A stretch of DNA of 64,000 nt from Boswellia sacra (lineage: Eukaryota > Streptophyta > Magnoliopsida > Sapindales > Burseraceae): assembly GCA_013180625.2 (NCBI GenBank), contig SNVD02012234.1:588418-652417 (forward strand), in the 5' to 3' direction. The position numbers and the translations under genes are program-made. The notes beneath the pieces are model-generated. The model saw only the letters and a list, made by a program, of their open reading frames with translations. It was not told where the DNA came from and ran no database searches. Positions 35,505-47,069 of this stretch are shown here, one piece after another. The stretch's first letter is position 1. The number at the start of each line of letters is the position of its first letter.

Positions 35505-35617
35505 TCAAAGCCGAAACCAAGGGAGCATGAATTGATTATTGTTGTTCCCAGAAGTGAAATTCCAACCATCATAGTGAGCTCCACTAAGAATAGAAAGGAC
35601 TCTAAATTTTTGTGGAA
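35505..35617 (+). pseudogene. Captured exon of unknown origin in CACTA-2
   Basis: Open between ACTTGCAG and GTAAGT, reading KPKPREHELIIVVPRSEIPT and then IIVSSTKNRKDSKF. It is clearly exon-like (splice sites, no stops, hydrophilic with a short beta-rich core), but I do not recognise the family. Confidence 0.5.
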
Positions 35618-36119
35618 GTAAGTTGTTGGGCTTTCTCATGGGTTGTGTTTTTTGTTTCCATGAGCATTCACATTTCATACTGTTTTGAATTGTCCGAGAT
35701 ATCGGTTTGGGTTATATAGGACCATTTTTGTCTTCTATATTTTCCTCTTAGCAAAATTGATGAATATACAGATAGGTAACAGAACTACATGTCATGAAGT
35801 CCCAGCTTTTATACTGTTTTGAATTCCTTAATCACTTTTTTATTTCCATTTGTTTACTTAGCTTCACTCATACTAAATTGTTGTCAACTGGTCATGATGT
35901 GTGCTCAATTGTACGTATGCCTTAATCACTTGCTTATTTCCATTTGTTTACTTAGCTTCACTTCCACTAAATTATCAACAAGTTATGATATGTGTCAAGG
36001 TTAGTTTAGTTATTAACTAAAATGCATCAAGTGCGATTTAAACCCTTTTCCTCTTTAATAGAATCGAGTTCAATAATATGTGTCAATGTTTGTATTATGT
36101 TTTCAAGAAAGAATATATA

Positions 36120-36145
36120 ATATAAATAATTTTTTTAAAAATATT

Positions 36146-36190
<45 letters not shown>
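36120..36190. repeat. (AT)n microsatellite
   Basis: AT dinucleotide run of about 45 bp at 36146-36190, at the inner edge of the CACTA-2 subterminal array. Confidence 0.9.
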
Positions 36191-36193
<3 letters not shown>

Positions 36194-37085
36194 TACTTGA
36201 CGGTGCAAATATGGGTCAAACGAATATGTAATATTCAATACCATTCCCAAAAACTTGACAATAATAAACCGTCAAATATGGACTAAATGAATATGTGATA
36301 TTTGACAGTATCATTTAATAAACAGTTAAATATGAGTTAAAAATTCTGTAATATTTGACATTAACAAACAGTGAAATATGAGTTCTGCACCAAAAACGGA
36401 TAAACAGTCAAATATTTGACTGTCAAATATGACCACAAATATTTGTCTGCCAAAAAAGAGTCAAATATAAGCAAAAAAATTTTGTCATACTTGACAGTAT
36501 CCAAACGGTCAAGTATTAAGAATTTTATTTACAAACAATATTTGTCTGTCGAAAAAGAGTCAAATATTACTATGTTAACATACTTGACGGTTAAAAACAA
36601 TCAAATATGTAAAAATTTTTTCATACTTGACAGTATCCAAACGGTCAAGTATTAAGAATTTTATTTACAACAATATTTGTCTGTCAAAAAAGAGTAAAAT
36701 ATTACTCTATGCTGACATACTTGACGATTAAAAACAATCAAATATATAAAAATTTTGACCGTTACATTCAGAATATTTGACGGTTACTGTCAAATATTAT
36801 TAACAATAATTTAAAAATTTTGACCGTTACTTTTGGCATATTTGACGGTTTATGTCAAATATTTATTCCATAAACCGTCAAATAATGCTAAAAATTTGAA
36901 TTTCAAAGGTATAAAACTTGACTATTTCGTAAGAGTCAAATATGTTATAGTTAATATTTGACTGTTTGACCAACGGTCAACTATTATAATTTTTGACAGT
37001 GACATATATGACACGCAATAACCGTCAAATATTATCATATTTGACGGCTAAAAACAGTCAAATATTAACTTTATTCAAGTATTTC
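36191..37085. repeat. CACTA-2 right subterminal repeat array
   Basis: More than twenty copies of a 9-12 bp motif (TTTGACGGTT / AACCGTCAAATAT) in both orientations, often as facing pairs about 20-30 bp apart, plus longer duplicated blocks (36480-36580 is repeated at 36610-36720). The left end has only a few copies (25500-25590). Such arrays are the usual transposase binding region of CACTA elements. Confidence 0.8.
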
Positions 37086-37099
37086 ACACTCATCAAACT

Positions 37100-39406
37100 T
37101 GTCCAGCAAATTGGAACATGTCATGCGCTAGCTTCTAATGCTTCCAAAGGTAAATTTTTATGTTTTAATACCATATAACTCACCTCATCAATTTGAAAGC
37201 AATTTTCAATATCATTCGGATATCTTATGGCATTAAAAACATTAAATATTACCTCTTCCTTTTGAACACGCAACCTAAACTCACCCTTTTGCATATCAAT
37301 TAATGCCCTACCAGTCGCCAAGAACGGTCTGCCGAAGATGATTGGTATCTCCTTGTCTTCCTCCATATCAAGCACAATGAAATTTGTTGGAAAGATGAAT
37401 TTATTTACCTTGACCAGCACATCTTCAATCACTTCTCTTGCATGCTTGATGGACCGATTGGCTAGCTGTAAAGAAACCGTAGTAGGATGTCCTCACCTAA
37501 GCCAAGTTTCTTAAGAACTGATAAAGGCATTGGATTTATGCTTGCACCCTAATCATAGTGCATTAGTAAAGAAAAAGTCATCAATAGAGTAAGAAATAGA
37601 AAAACTCCCTGGATCTTTGAGCTTTGGTGGTAACTTTTTTTGCGATATGGCGCTACACTCTTCAGTTAAAGCCACAGTCTCATAGTCTTCTAGCTTCCTC
37701 TTCTTGGACAATATGTCTTTCATAAATTTTACATAGCTGGGCATTTGTTCCAAGGCCTCTGCAAAAGGGATATTGATGTGTAGTTTCTTAAAGACCTCCA
37801 AGAACCTAGAGAATTGCTTATCAAGTTTGCTCTTTTGCAGCTCTTGAGGAAAGGCAACTTTAAGAATTGGTTCTGCAGTAGGCAACGGTGTCTCTTAAAC
37901 CTTGTCTTCATCAGTCTTTATTGTTGGCATGGGGTTACTAACCGGTTCTTCCTCTACCTTTTTCTCTGGCTTCTCAACTTTCATTGGTTTGCCTAGCTCC
38001 TTACCACTTCTTAAAGTAATAACTTTGCAATGCTCTTTTGGGTTTACTTCTTTAGTGCTAGGTAAACACCTTGTAGTCTTCCACCAATAATATTAGCTAG
38101 CTGACTTACTTGAGTTTCTAGGCTTCTAATTTGGGTTAATTGGTTTTGAAAGTTGTTGTGTGTTTCAGCCATGAATTGGTCAGTTATTTTCATGAACCTA
38201 GTTGTGGTTATTGTCAATTGGATCAAGGATTCTTCTAAGAATGGTTTCTTTTCTTGTTGAGAAGGTTGTTAATGAGGTTTAATTATGTTTTGGTTACCCT
38301 AAGAGCAATTTGGATGGTTTCTCCAACTTGGGTTATAAATATTTGTATAAGGGTTATTCTTAGGACGGTTGTAATCAACATAGCCAGCTTGCTCAGCTTG
38401 TCTGTCGAATGGATTCCTTTCTTCATACCTATCACTAGGATGGTTGCCTTGACAGTGCTCACACATAGCTGTTGGAATATGGATAGCATTGGCCGTCAGT
38501 GTGATTTTGTAATTGTCTAGATAGTGCAACCATATGTGCTTTCAAGGAGTCAATTTCATCCAAATTATGAACCCTAGCTGCCCTTTTTCATGTATTTCTT
38601 TCACCATTCCATTGGTAGTTGTTCATGGCCATCTCTTTAATCAAATCATATGCCTCATCTTGTGTTTTCTTCATAAAAGCTTCTCCAAAGGCTGCATCTA
38701 TCAAAGTTTTGGTCGAGTGTCCCAAACCGTTATAGAATGTTTGTACTTGCATCCATTTGGCTAGACCATAATGAGGACATTTTCTAAGCAGCTTCTTGAA
38801 CTTTTCCCATGCATCATATAGAGATTCTCCATCATATTGTGCAAAGTTGGAGATCTCTGTTAAGAAGCTTGACTATCTTTGATGGTGGACAAATTTTGGC
38901 AAAGAATTTCTGGGCTAACTCCTACCAAGTAAAGATAGAACCTGCAAGCAAAGAATTCAACTAACTCTTAGCTCTATCTTTTAATAAAAAAGGAAACAAA
39001 TGCAGTCTAACAACATCATTCGAAACTCCATTAAACTTGAATGTTTCAAAAATTTCAAAAAAATTAGCAATATAAGCATTAGGATCTTCATTAGATAGTC
39101 CACAAAATGGAGATAATTGAATCATCTGTAGGCTAGCTGGCTTAATCTCGAATGCGTTCGCTTGAATGGCCAGCTTTCTTATAGCTTGGTGAATTCCTAT
39201 CACCGTAAGGAGAATGTAATCCATAAGCTTAGATTAGTTCTTTCTCTGTTTCCTTCCATATTGTCAGCCATCACGCTTGTTTGTTTGGATTTTTCGTGCG
39301 TCTCTTTTCTAATCTTTTGACAGGTTCGTTCTATCTCGGAATCCAAAGAAAATAAGTTCTTGTCTCCAAACTTTCGCAAGCAACTGCCAATGTCAAAGTA
39401 AAACAA
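37100..39406 (-). pseudogene. Gypsy gag and protease region
   Basis: Retrotransposon gag fold (38961-39224: IQLSPFCGLSNEDPNAYIAN), a zinc-knuckle-like piece (CEHCQGNHPSD, 38299-38529), spacer sequence and the protease (37121-37560: IIFGRPFLATGRALID). The protease active site reads D-stop-GAS because a TAG replaces the middle codon (about 37551). Frames are broken in at least five places. Confidence 0.88.
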
Positions 39407-39499
39407 AACTTAGGTAAACAGAAAATAAAATACAAACTAAAATCAAGTTATTTAGTTTAATATTAATGAAAAAAATTCCCGGCAACAGTGCCAAAAACT

Positions 39500-40775
39500 T
39501 GTTATGCAAAAATTCGCAAGTGCACAGAATCGAAGTAAGTAATATAATGTTGAGTGAGTTACCGTTCCCATGGGACTTGGTTATTAACTATTAAACTTAA
39601 TATAACTATGATTTTATTTGAATAATAAATTTAAATAGTGAATTTAAAAAAAATTAACTAACTAAATAACTAGAACCAAATTAAACACTAATCAATTAAA
39701 CAATATTTAAACTAAGTTTGAGACAAATTCAATGGATTGAGCTCTAGGGTATCAGGTTTCACCTAAGTTATTCACTCTATTATTCAGTCCAATTCAATTA
39801 ATGTTCATCAATCTTGTTGCCAACCAATTTCACTAAGGTATTTGTTATTCTCTCTCAAGCAATAACAATATATAATTATAGGGAGAATCATATATCTGTC
39901 CCATCTAAAAACTTATAATTATCCATTAAGCATACGAAATCATATAGGGTTACACAAATCACAATTATATTTCTATCTCATGTGAGTTTATGGTGAATTA
40001 ATCGAGGACTAATATAAATTAACTTCTCAGTCTAATTTATATCTCAAATCATGCAATAGTTGGCCAAACCACGACAAGCATTAATCACATGAATAATACA
40101 CTCAACAAAAATTGAATAAACATCAATATATTGAATTGAATAAATTGAGTATTAAAGTTAACTACATCCTAACCCTAAAAAAAGAGATTTAGTTCATAAT
40201 ATAAAGAAAAACAACATAAAAAAAAATTAAGTAGCATTTATAGAGTACAAAGAAGGAAGAAAGACTTAGACAACTTGAAGATTCCTTGAAGATTCACTCT
40301 TGAATTGTGCCTTTAAGAGTTGTAGCTTGCTTCCTTGCCTCTTAAGCACCTCTAATGACACCTCTGATATCTAGAAAAGACTTAAAATACACCTATTTAT
40401 ATTCTACATGAGAAAGAAGTCGAATCCGAAGTGAAATAGAGATCCTGAAATTTTTCAGAATTGCACTTGCATAGGAGCACAGATACAGCGGCGTGGGAGC
40501 CCCAACTTTCTGGTTTCGATTGAATTTTTCTGTATTTTGCATTGAGGCACCCCTTGGCTTGCGCTGGAGTACCAAGTCTCTGATTTGAAGATTCGAAACT
40601 TTTCCTCTTTTTGGCTCTTTTCACTCCTATTTTTTATGTGCTTTATTATAAATTGAATTTACTTCCAAAAATCTGAAATTCACCAAAATAGCACATTATT
40701 TTCTTTTTATTTTGCTCAAGAACTAATCAAAATTAAATTTAAGGTTAATAAATTAGTGAATAAAATTTACTAACA
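39500..40775 (-). repeat. Gypsy 5' LTR
   Basis: 1276 bp, high identity to the 3' copy with scattered substitutions and small indels. Primer site at 39476-39493. Confidence 0.92.
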
Positions 40776-41153
40776 CATCCTTAGTCTTATATTTCTTCTC
40801 TAAGACTCCTATAATTCCTTAGTCGATTTTTTCTCAATATACACATTGTATAATGAGTCTATCAAGCCATTCATGACCAAATTAGAACATAAAAAATCAG
40901 AATGCTTCCAAGCCTCGATAGCACTAATGACTTGGACATCTTGCTCTCCTTTATTAATCCAGTTGACACCAACAAACTATAAGAGGCCCTCCACAAAAAT
41001 ATCACACCAAATATATATATTAACAATTATAAGGCAAGAGCAATTTATATATTCAAACAAATAAAATTATATATATTACAACAATATATAGAAAATTAGA
41101 TTCTAACACACCACTTTAAAAACCTTATATAAAGCAATAATCTGTTTTAAGTT
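40776..41153 (-). pseudogene. Copia-1 gag N-terminal part and leader
   Basis: The minus strand encodes a fragment resembling the UBN2 region just before the part at 20 kb (KSTKELWESL-like, about 40790-40900). It is the other side of the Gypsy insertion in gag. The remainder up to the LTR is leader sequence with no ORF. Confidence 0.6.
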
Positions 41154-41699
41154 TGTTATAAAATTTACTTGCATTATATAAGAATAACATACAAAAATAA
41201 TTTAATTTAACTTTAAAATAAAATAACCAATTGAAAACTTGTCCTAGCAATAAAAATGATCCGTCGAGGCTTGTGTATCACACGATTTCCTTAAAATAGA
41301 TTCGTCTTTTCCACTAGGTGCTTGAGAATTTTACCGGCGTCTGTCTCCCATGATACAACGACAACTAGTAGCAAGAGAAGCACTACTTTTCTACTTAAGC
41401 GAACTAGAAATACTTCAAACTCTATCACTTTAAAACTAGAAACTAAGAACTCAAGAAAGCGGGAGAGAAAACAAGCTAGAGAGAAATTACTTTTGATGTA
41501 TTTTACAAATGAAGAAAAGGACCTCTTTATATAGGCCAAGGAAAACGTAATCTCCAAATCTATTTAATTCAAAAATTAAATTTTATATTCAATACAAATC
41601 AATTTTTCATACGTTACAAAAGAAATTGTAAATCAATTTATAGGTCACAGAACAATTTCTTTCAAACCATATTAAGTTACAAAATTAAATTTTCCAACA
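41154..41699 (-). repeat. Copia-1 5' LTR
   Basis: Same ends as the 3' copy and followed by the TAATA target duplication. I do not see the usual TGGTATCAGAGC primer site next to 41154. Either that site has decayed or the element uses another primer. Confidence 0.88.
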
Positions 41700-41954
41700 T
41701 AATAATCACCAAAATTTACAAGAAAGCCCTGCATCCGCTCAAGTTATTCCCTATTATCTTCTATATAATTTGACTTAATTTTTTTAACTTTAATATAGGC
41801 TTAAATTTTTAACCAATGATTTCACATATTTAATGGTTGAGATACTTGATGAGCTTTCACCATTAATGAAGTTTTTAATTTTTATATTTCAACCATTGAT
41901 TATACAAATAACAACCAAATATACAATCGAGAAATTATATAAAATATGCTATGA

Positions 41955-42598
41955 GTTACTAAGGAGACGATTGTTTTTTTATCTGAAATTTGAATGGATC
42001 TGAATTAAATAAAAGTTTGAATAGATCTGAAGATATAAATATGAATGGTATGTTTGTTTTTCTAACTTCAATATCTAAATTAAAATTTATATTTTTACAT
42101 ATATTTCCTTTTTGTTTGATGCTGTTTTTAATTGTGTTTTTGACATATTAATAATATTTGTAAATTAATACATTGAAAACATTAATATTGAAGTATAGAA
42201 ATATCTATAATTTTAAATATTTTATTGTTATACTATAAATTATTTTTTCTAAATTAGTAAAATAATAATATATAGTGTAATTATATATGTAATTATTTAA
42301 ATATGTATTATTGTATAAAGTCACATATAAAAAGGTAATAAATGAATTAGATAGGGGTATTTTAAAAAAATTAAGGGTAATAAAAACTATTCAGACATTT
42401 GCACCTTCAAATAAAAGGTAAATATTTTAGTTTTTTTTTCATTCAGATAAAAATATCTTAGATTAAGTAAAATGTCTTAGATTAAATGAAATATCTTATA
42501 TTAAGTCTTATGTCTAAAAACAAACATCATAAAAAGATTTGAAATCTAATGATAATTTAAATTCAAACTTCAGACCAAAAAATAATCAACCCCTTAGT
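41955..42598. mobile_element. MITE, family A copy 1
   Basis: The left end GATTGTTTTTTTATCTGAAA is repeated inverted at the right end (TTCAGACCAAAAAATAATCA). The inside is AT-rich and non-coding. It lies in an intron of the prenyltransferase pseudogene. The target duplication is unclear; hAT-type is likely but unproven. Confidence 0.6.
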
Positions 42599-43460
42599 GT
42601 TATTATTTAAACTCCACCAACTCTCTTTTTAAGCCCCATTCACAAGTCAAATTTATTAAAATTTTTATTTGTAAATATAGTTCCAAAAAATATCATTATC
42701 TCTTCATTAATATATATTTTGCGATTATTATGGTTGTTTAATAATCTCTCACCGTTTTCAGATCACAATGGTTTTGGTACTTTTAGCATTTAGACATGTT
42801 GTGATGAGGCTACTAGCGGATTTGCTAGCCAACTGAGACTTCTGTTAGTGTTTTCAATTTAACTGGAAATTAATTAGATGAGGAAAGGCCATAAAAAGGG
42901 GTGGTTGGTGGCACGGGAGAACTCTTCATAAACCATTATCAATGATTTCCTGTGCCGTTGAATTTCGCCTAACAAAATTTGAATCCTCAAAAGTTTTAAC
43001 GTAGTTCGACCAAAAAAAATTTCCGGACCTGCCTTTGGTTACCACATTAAATCAAATAATAGTTACCAATGACTACTCCAATAAGTTAGGCTCAAACCGA
43101 TCACTCTATTATATAACATTACAAGGAGCAGCTTATGTTAAGTTCACTTACTCAGCCATTTTAACTAATATTTAGTTCATATATATTTATTTTGTCACTG
43201 ACTTTAATCATTGGAGTGACCATGCTGACACTCCCTGTCAGCAGCGTGCTTTCCATGAACAATAGTTTTGTCAGATTTTATCCATTTTCTTTTCAATAAT
43301 TTGGGCTGCCAAATTTTTGCACAAACAATATTTCATATAACCTAATTTAGATCTTTTCATTATTAATAGAATGCTTTCTATTATAGAGATCGATAAAATT
43401 AATAAAAAAAAGAAATTAACCTAATAGAGAAAAAATTTCGAGTTATATATAATTACATAC
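42599..43460. other. Intron sequence of the prenyltransferase pseudogene
   Basis: No ORF, repeat or RNA gene seen. The missing exon for the first Asp-rich motif could not be found here or in 43688-46020. Confidence 0.5.
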
Positions 43461-43687
43461 CGTAGCAATTATAAGAAATGCTGCAACAGGAAATCTCCTC
43501 AGTCTAAGCAGCGGAGCCGAATAGACAGTTCCCGAAACAAGAGCAATACAATAAAGAAAAGTAAGGAAAGGACCACAAGTTAGAGCGACACACAAAAGGC
43601 CTGTCACCGCAAAAAATATCACCAAAAGCCATGCCGTCTAAAGTGAAAAACCCCCCGGCAGCTATGGGTAATGAAGGTTTGCTCAAT
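43461..43687 (-). pseudogene. Prenyltransferase pseudogene: central exon with a frameshift
   Basis: Acceptor TGCAG at 43692-43688, donor GTATGT at 43460. The first part reads KPSLPIAAGGFFTLDG. A one-base slip follows, and a second frame reads WLLVIFFAVTGLLCVAL and then RRFPVAAFLIIAT. Both halves match one continuous family segment, so the frameshift is real. Transmembrane segments typical of UbiA enzymes are evident. Confidence 0.85.
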
Positions 43688-44634
43688 CTGCATTCAGAAA
43701 ATAAAGATCTTGCAATAATAAGATACAGAAGCTATAAGGCCAGTTTAAGATTAAGATCGCTGTAGTCTATGAAATATTTAGCTTCTATTATACCATAGAA
43801 ATAATAAATTTATGAGTTATTCTATTTAACTCCCACCTTTTAGTTCATTAACCCCACTTCTAAATTCATCTCAGAACATATTTTAAATTACTATTATTTT
43901 CTCATTGAACCCTACTTAATTCCCAATTTATCATTTTATCATATAAAATATGTTTTTTTTTAATTATACTCCATCATATTTGCTTCTCCAAATACATTTG
44001 ACTTCCCACATGCATAAGATATCACAATTTTCTCATCTAAATCAAAATATATGGGAATTCTTTGATTTTTTTTTCCCGTTGGTTATCAAGATTCAATCTA
44101 TTTGAGGTGATATGGATTTTGGATAAAATTAAAAGAGTGAAGAGCAACAAGCTACATAAAAGAATTATATTTTCATTTATTTGTTGAGACTAAAATCAAG
44201 TTATTTGGGAATTGGGATGAAAGCAAAATGAACGCAAGTTGTAGACTTTAAGAAGTCATTTTTTTTTTTCATTGAGTTTGTTGCCTTAAGTCATGTTATG
44301 TTGTTTGGTTTGCATTTTTGCGATTTCCATTCAACAAGAAACCCTCTGTGTAAATTTTTTTCGTTGAGTTTGTTGCTGTAAGTCAAGTTATGTTGTTTGG
44401 TTTGCGATTTCCATTCAAAATCTTGGTGCAACTTACTTTTGCAAGATCAAATTTTTTAGAGATTCAAGTGAAAAGAGAGGAACCACCTCCAAAAGAGACC
44501 ATCCATATTGCATCAATAATATGAAAAAAAAAATTAATAAATTAAATCTTACTTCTAAATATATATATATATATCAAAAAATTTTGGTGTTCAAGATTTT
44601 AAAATAGTGTTTACAAATTAGGATTTTGATAGAT
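43688..44634. other. Intron sequence with a ~90-bp direct repeat
   Basis: Two near-copies (about 44262-44338 and 44358-44420) share GAGTTTGTTGC, TATGTTGTTTGGTTTGC and GCGATTTCCATTCAA. Otherwise AT-rich and non-coding. Confidence 0.6.
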
Positions 44635-45182
44635 TAAGGGATTGTTTTTTGATCTGAAGTTTGAATTTAACTTATTCTCGTACTTTAGATCTTTTTGTGG
44701 TGATTGTTGTTTTGACTTAAAATTTAATTAAATCTGAATGAAAAAAGTTAAAAATTTTAGCTTTTATCTAAATGTAAATGTTTGAATCATTTATTACTCT
44801 CTTAATTCTCTTAAATGCCCTTATAAAAATTTATTTATGACTAATTTGTACGTAACATAATATTTTAATTTTGGAACATTATTATTTATTTCTAATTTTA
44901 TATTATGATTCTCCATATATTTTTAAAATTATTTTATGGTCATTTAACTTATTTATATATCAAATTCTTTAAAAAAAATAACTCTTTTCCCAATTATACA
45001 CATTTAAATAAATTAAATTTATAACAAATTTTGGTATACAAATACTTTTACTATGTAAAATAAAATTCCAAGTTAAAATAAAAGAGCAATCATATAATTC
45101 AGATTTTTATATCTAGATCTATTTAGATTTTAGTTTAATTTAGACTCATTTAGATTTCAGATAAAATAACAATCGCCCCCTA
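44635..45182. mobile_element. MITE, family A copy 2
   Basis: GGGATTGTTTTTTGATCTGA at the left matches the inverted right end TTTCAGATAAAATAACAATC followed by GCCCCC. Same termini as the copy at 41955. About 550 bp, no coding capacity. Confidence 0.6.
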
Positions 45183-46020
45183 AGTGAATTAGGGTTTATA
45201 AAATAGTGAATAAATAAAACTGATGTATCTATAGAATTTTATTGTCTCATTTAGTAATTTTATTTTAGGATAAAAGTGTTATAAGATATCAGAACAAAAA
45301 TAGGGGTTGATGAGTTAGAAGATAAGGGTTGAATAGAACTACTCTAAATTTATAAATAAGTTATAAGTTGTTTGGAAAACAAAATTTTGATAAGTTGTAC
45401 CTGCAAAAGCAATTTAGAGAGTGTCATTGCATGATCACCATATCACCATCTTAATTAACATAATTTATTATTATTAATTATTCATCCAATCATATTTGTA
45501 TAAAAAGTTTATAAAAATAGTATTACTCTTATGTTTTAGAAAGAAGATGGAGTGTATATATTTTGATAGAAAAATAAAATACGATTATTTGTGAAATTTA
45601 AAAGGTATTATGCGGAAAAAAAAGTTATTTTTAAATGGAATTTCTTTGGGCCCATAGTATAGTATAGTGAGAGAAAAGTAGCATCATTCTTTTAAAATAT
45701 CACAAAAAAAAAAATCCATTCTTGTCGATTTCGAGATCATAAATCTAATTGACGCCATTTATGTAACCATTCCCACATATAAGAGCCAAGAGACCATGGA
45801 ATGCCTTCAACAGCAGGGACACTCATTTATTGGGTTTGAGCTTTCAATCAAATTCCTCGCCAGAAAAGAACCGTCAACAGAATAATAAGTATATTATATT
45901 ATATTGAATAATAAAACTATTGTTGAGCCTACATCCATTAACTTAAACTCTTAGATAAAGTGATAAATTTTAACGTGGTATCTTTGACGCAAGTACTCAT
46001 ATAGATAATATAACAGTAAC
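45183..46020. other. Intron sequence of the prenyltransferase pseudogene
   Basis: AT-rich, no exon recognised. Ends at the exon containing VSTFIDGLWRF. Confidence 0.5.
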
Positions 46021-46106
46021 ATATTGGGCATAGGGCGTCCGAAATCTCCACAACCCATCGATGAAAGTTGACACTTTGTTGAGTACTGTATCAGCTCTAT
46101 CAGCAG
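46021..46106 (-). pseudogene. Prenyltransferase pseudogene: exon 2, downstream half
   Basis: The minus frame gives LNKVSTFIDGLWRF, matching the family segment just before the RPHT motif. The next residues (RTPYA) have drifted from RPHTIRGT. The end of the exon is uncertain because no good donor is seen. Confidence 0.65.
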
Positions 46107-47006
46107 TGTTGGTGTCAAAGTCTATTACATATACATGTGCCATGCACATGATGAGTTTTGATCAACTTGTAATAAAACAAGAATATTATTTTTATTCCTA
46201 TTTTAATGTTTCTAGAATTATATTTTAGGAAGTATTTGATTTGTAATAAATATCTCTTTAGATTAGGATATAATATCTTGTATCCTAATTAGAATAGAAG
46301 AATATTTATTTATCCTAATTCCTTTTGAAGTTTGTTTATAACACTTCCTATTTTATTTCTCCTAATCCTAATATGATTTTGATTAGAATTTTATAGGATT
46401 TCTAGGAGATTTCGATCAGACCTCTCACTATATATATACAAAGCTATTCAGCGGCTAATAACGTGATTGAGAGATTAACGTGTTGGCTTTTTTGGTTGTG
46501 AGAGAGTCTTGAGTTCAGCATTCCATGAATTCATAGAAGAGGGCTTCAACGCAAAAGGAATGTCTTCATTCATTTGATTCTTTGAGTCCTTTGATCCATG
46601 TATGAGTGGTAGAAATCGTACATGAGTTGTTGATTTAGTCTGTGTGAGTTAGTAGACACTCGGGATAACTTGCGGGTTAAGTGTTTATGTAATTCAGTGT
46701 CAGACGTCATTGTTATGTGTAACTTAATAGTGTGTTGTTAAGTTATTTGCGACAGAGAGTGGGCAGTATCACTGGAGTTTAAGATCTTGGCGGGATTTGT
46801 TTATCAAAGATTAGGTCAGTGTGTGAGAATGAGTCAGCACTATAAAAGGTCCTAAAGATTGTACAAACAAGAACTTAGTGAATTGCAGCTCTATAGCTGT
46901 CCATGGACGTAGGTTTTATAACCGAACCACGTAAAATCCTCCTGTGCTAATTTACATTACAGTTTACTGTTATATTTCTTATAACTGCATACCTCCAGAA
47001 CTCTCA
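46107..47006 (+). repeat. Copia-2 5' LTR
   Basis: Begins TGTTGGTGTCAAAG and ends AACTCTCA. A TATA box-like element (CACTATATATATACAAAG) is at about 46428-46443. Confidence 0.93.
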
Positions 47007-47069
47007 ATTGGTATCAGAGCAGGATCACTGATAGACAAGTGAAGAAAACGATCATACTGATCCGAAAGG

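Larger units (their letters stand above)
25464..37095. mobile_element. CACTA-2: CACTA-type element carrying several host gene fragments
   Basis: The left end is CACTACAAGAAATTTTGAAA, a textbook CACTA terminus. The right end is eroded: TCAAGTATTTCACAC (37074-37088) matches the inverted left subterminus at 13 of 15 bases, but the last GTAGTG is missing, so the boundary is approximate and no target duplication is confirmed. The 36.2-37.1 kb region is filled with TTTGACGGT/GTCAAATAT motifs, as in CACTA subterminal arrays. No transposase gene is seen. The interior holds plant gene exons from at least five unrelated genes, all on the plus strand. It lies between protease and RT of the Gypsy element. 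Confidence 0.75.
20051..40775 (-). mobile_element. Athila-like Ty3/Gypsy retrotransposon, split by CACTA-2
   Basis: LTRs at 20051-21316 and 39500-40775 start TGTTATGCAAAA and end TTTACTAACA on the plus strand. Target duplication is CATCT (20046-20050) versus CATCC (40776-40780), four of five bases alike. The primer site on the minus strand next to the 5' LTR reads TGGCACTGTTGCCGGGAA, close to the Asp-tRNA site used by Athila-type elements. The order gag, protease, RT, integrase fits Gypsy. It sits in the gag of Copia-1 and is interrupted by CACTA-2 between protease and RT. Confidence 0.93.
4682..41699 (-). mobile_element. Copia-1: Ty1/Copia retrotransposon, split by nested insertions
   Basis: LTRs at 4682-5279 and 41154-41699 are flanked by the same 5-bp target duplication TAATA (4677-4681 and 41700-41704). 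The native sequence is only about 5.7 kb: 4682-7963, 18551-20050 and 40776-41699. The rest is CACTA-1 and the Gypsy element. Coding order on the minus strand is gag, GAG-pre-integrase, integrase, reverse transcriptase, RNase H, as expected for Copia. It lies in an intron of the prenyltransferase pseudogene. It is dead: stops, frameshifts and an altered RT active site are seen. Confidence 0.92.

Noticed and set aside
25464..37095. Helitron as the vehicle of the multi-gene cargo
   Set aside because: The left end is a CACTA terminus and the right side a CACTA-type subterminal array. I saw no CTRR hairpin end or Rep/helicase. Not fully excluded because the right tip is eroded.
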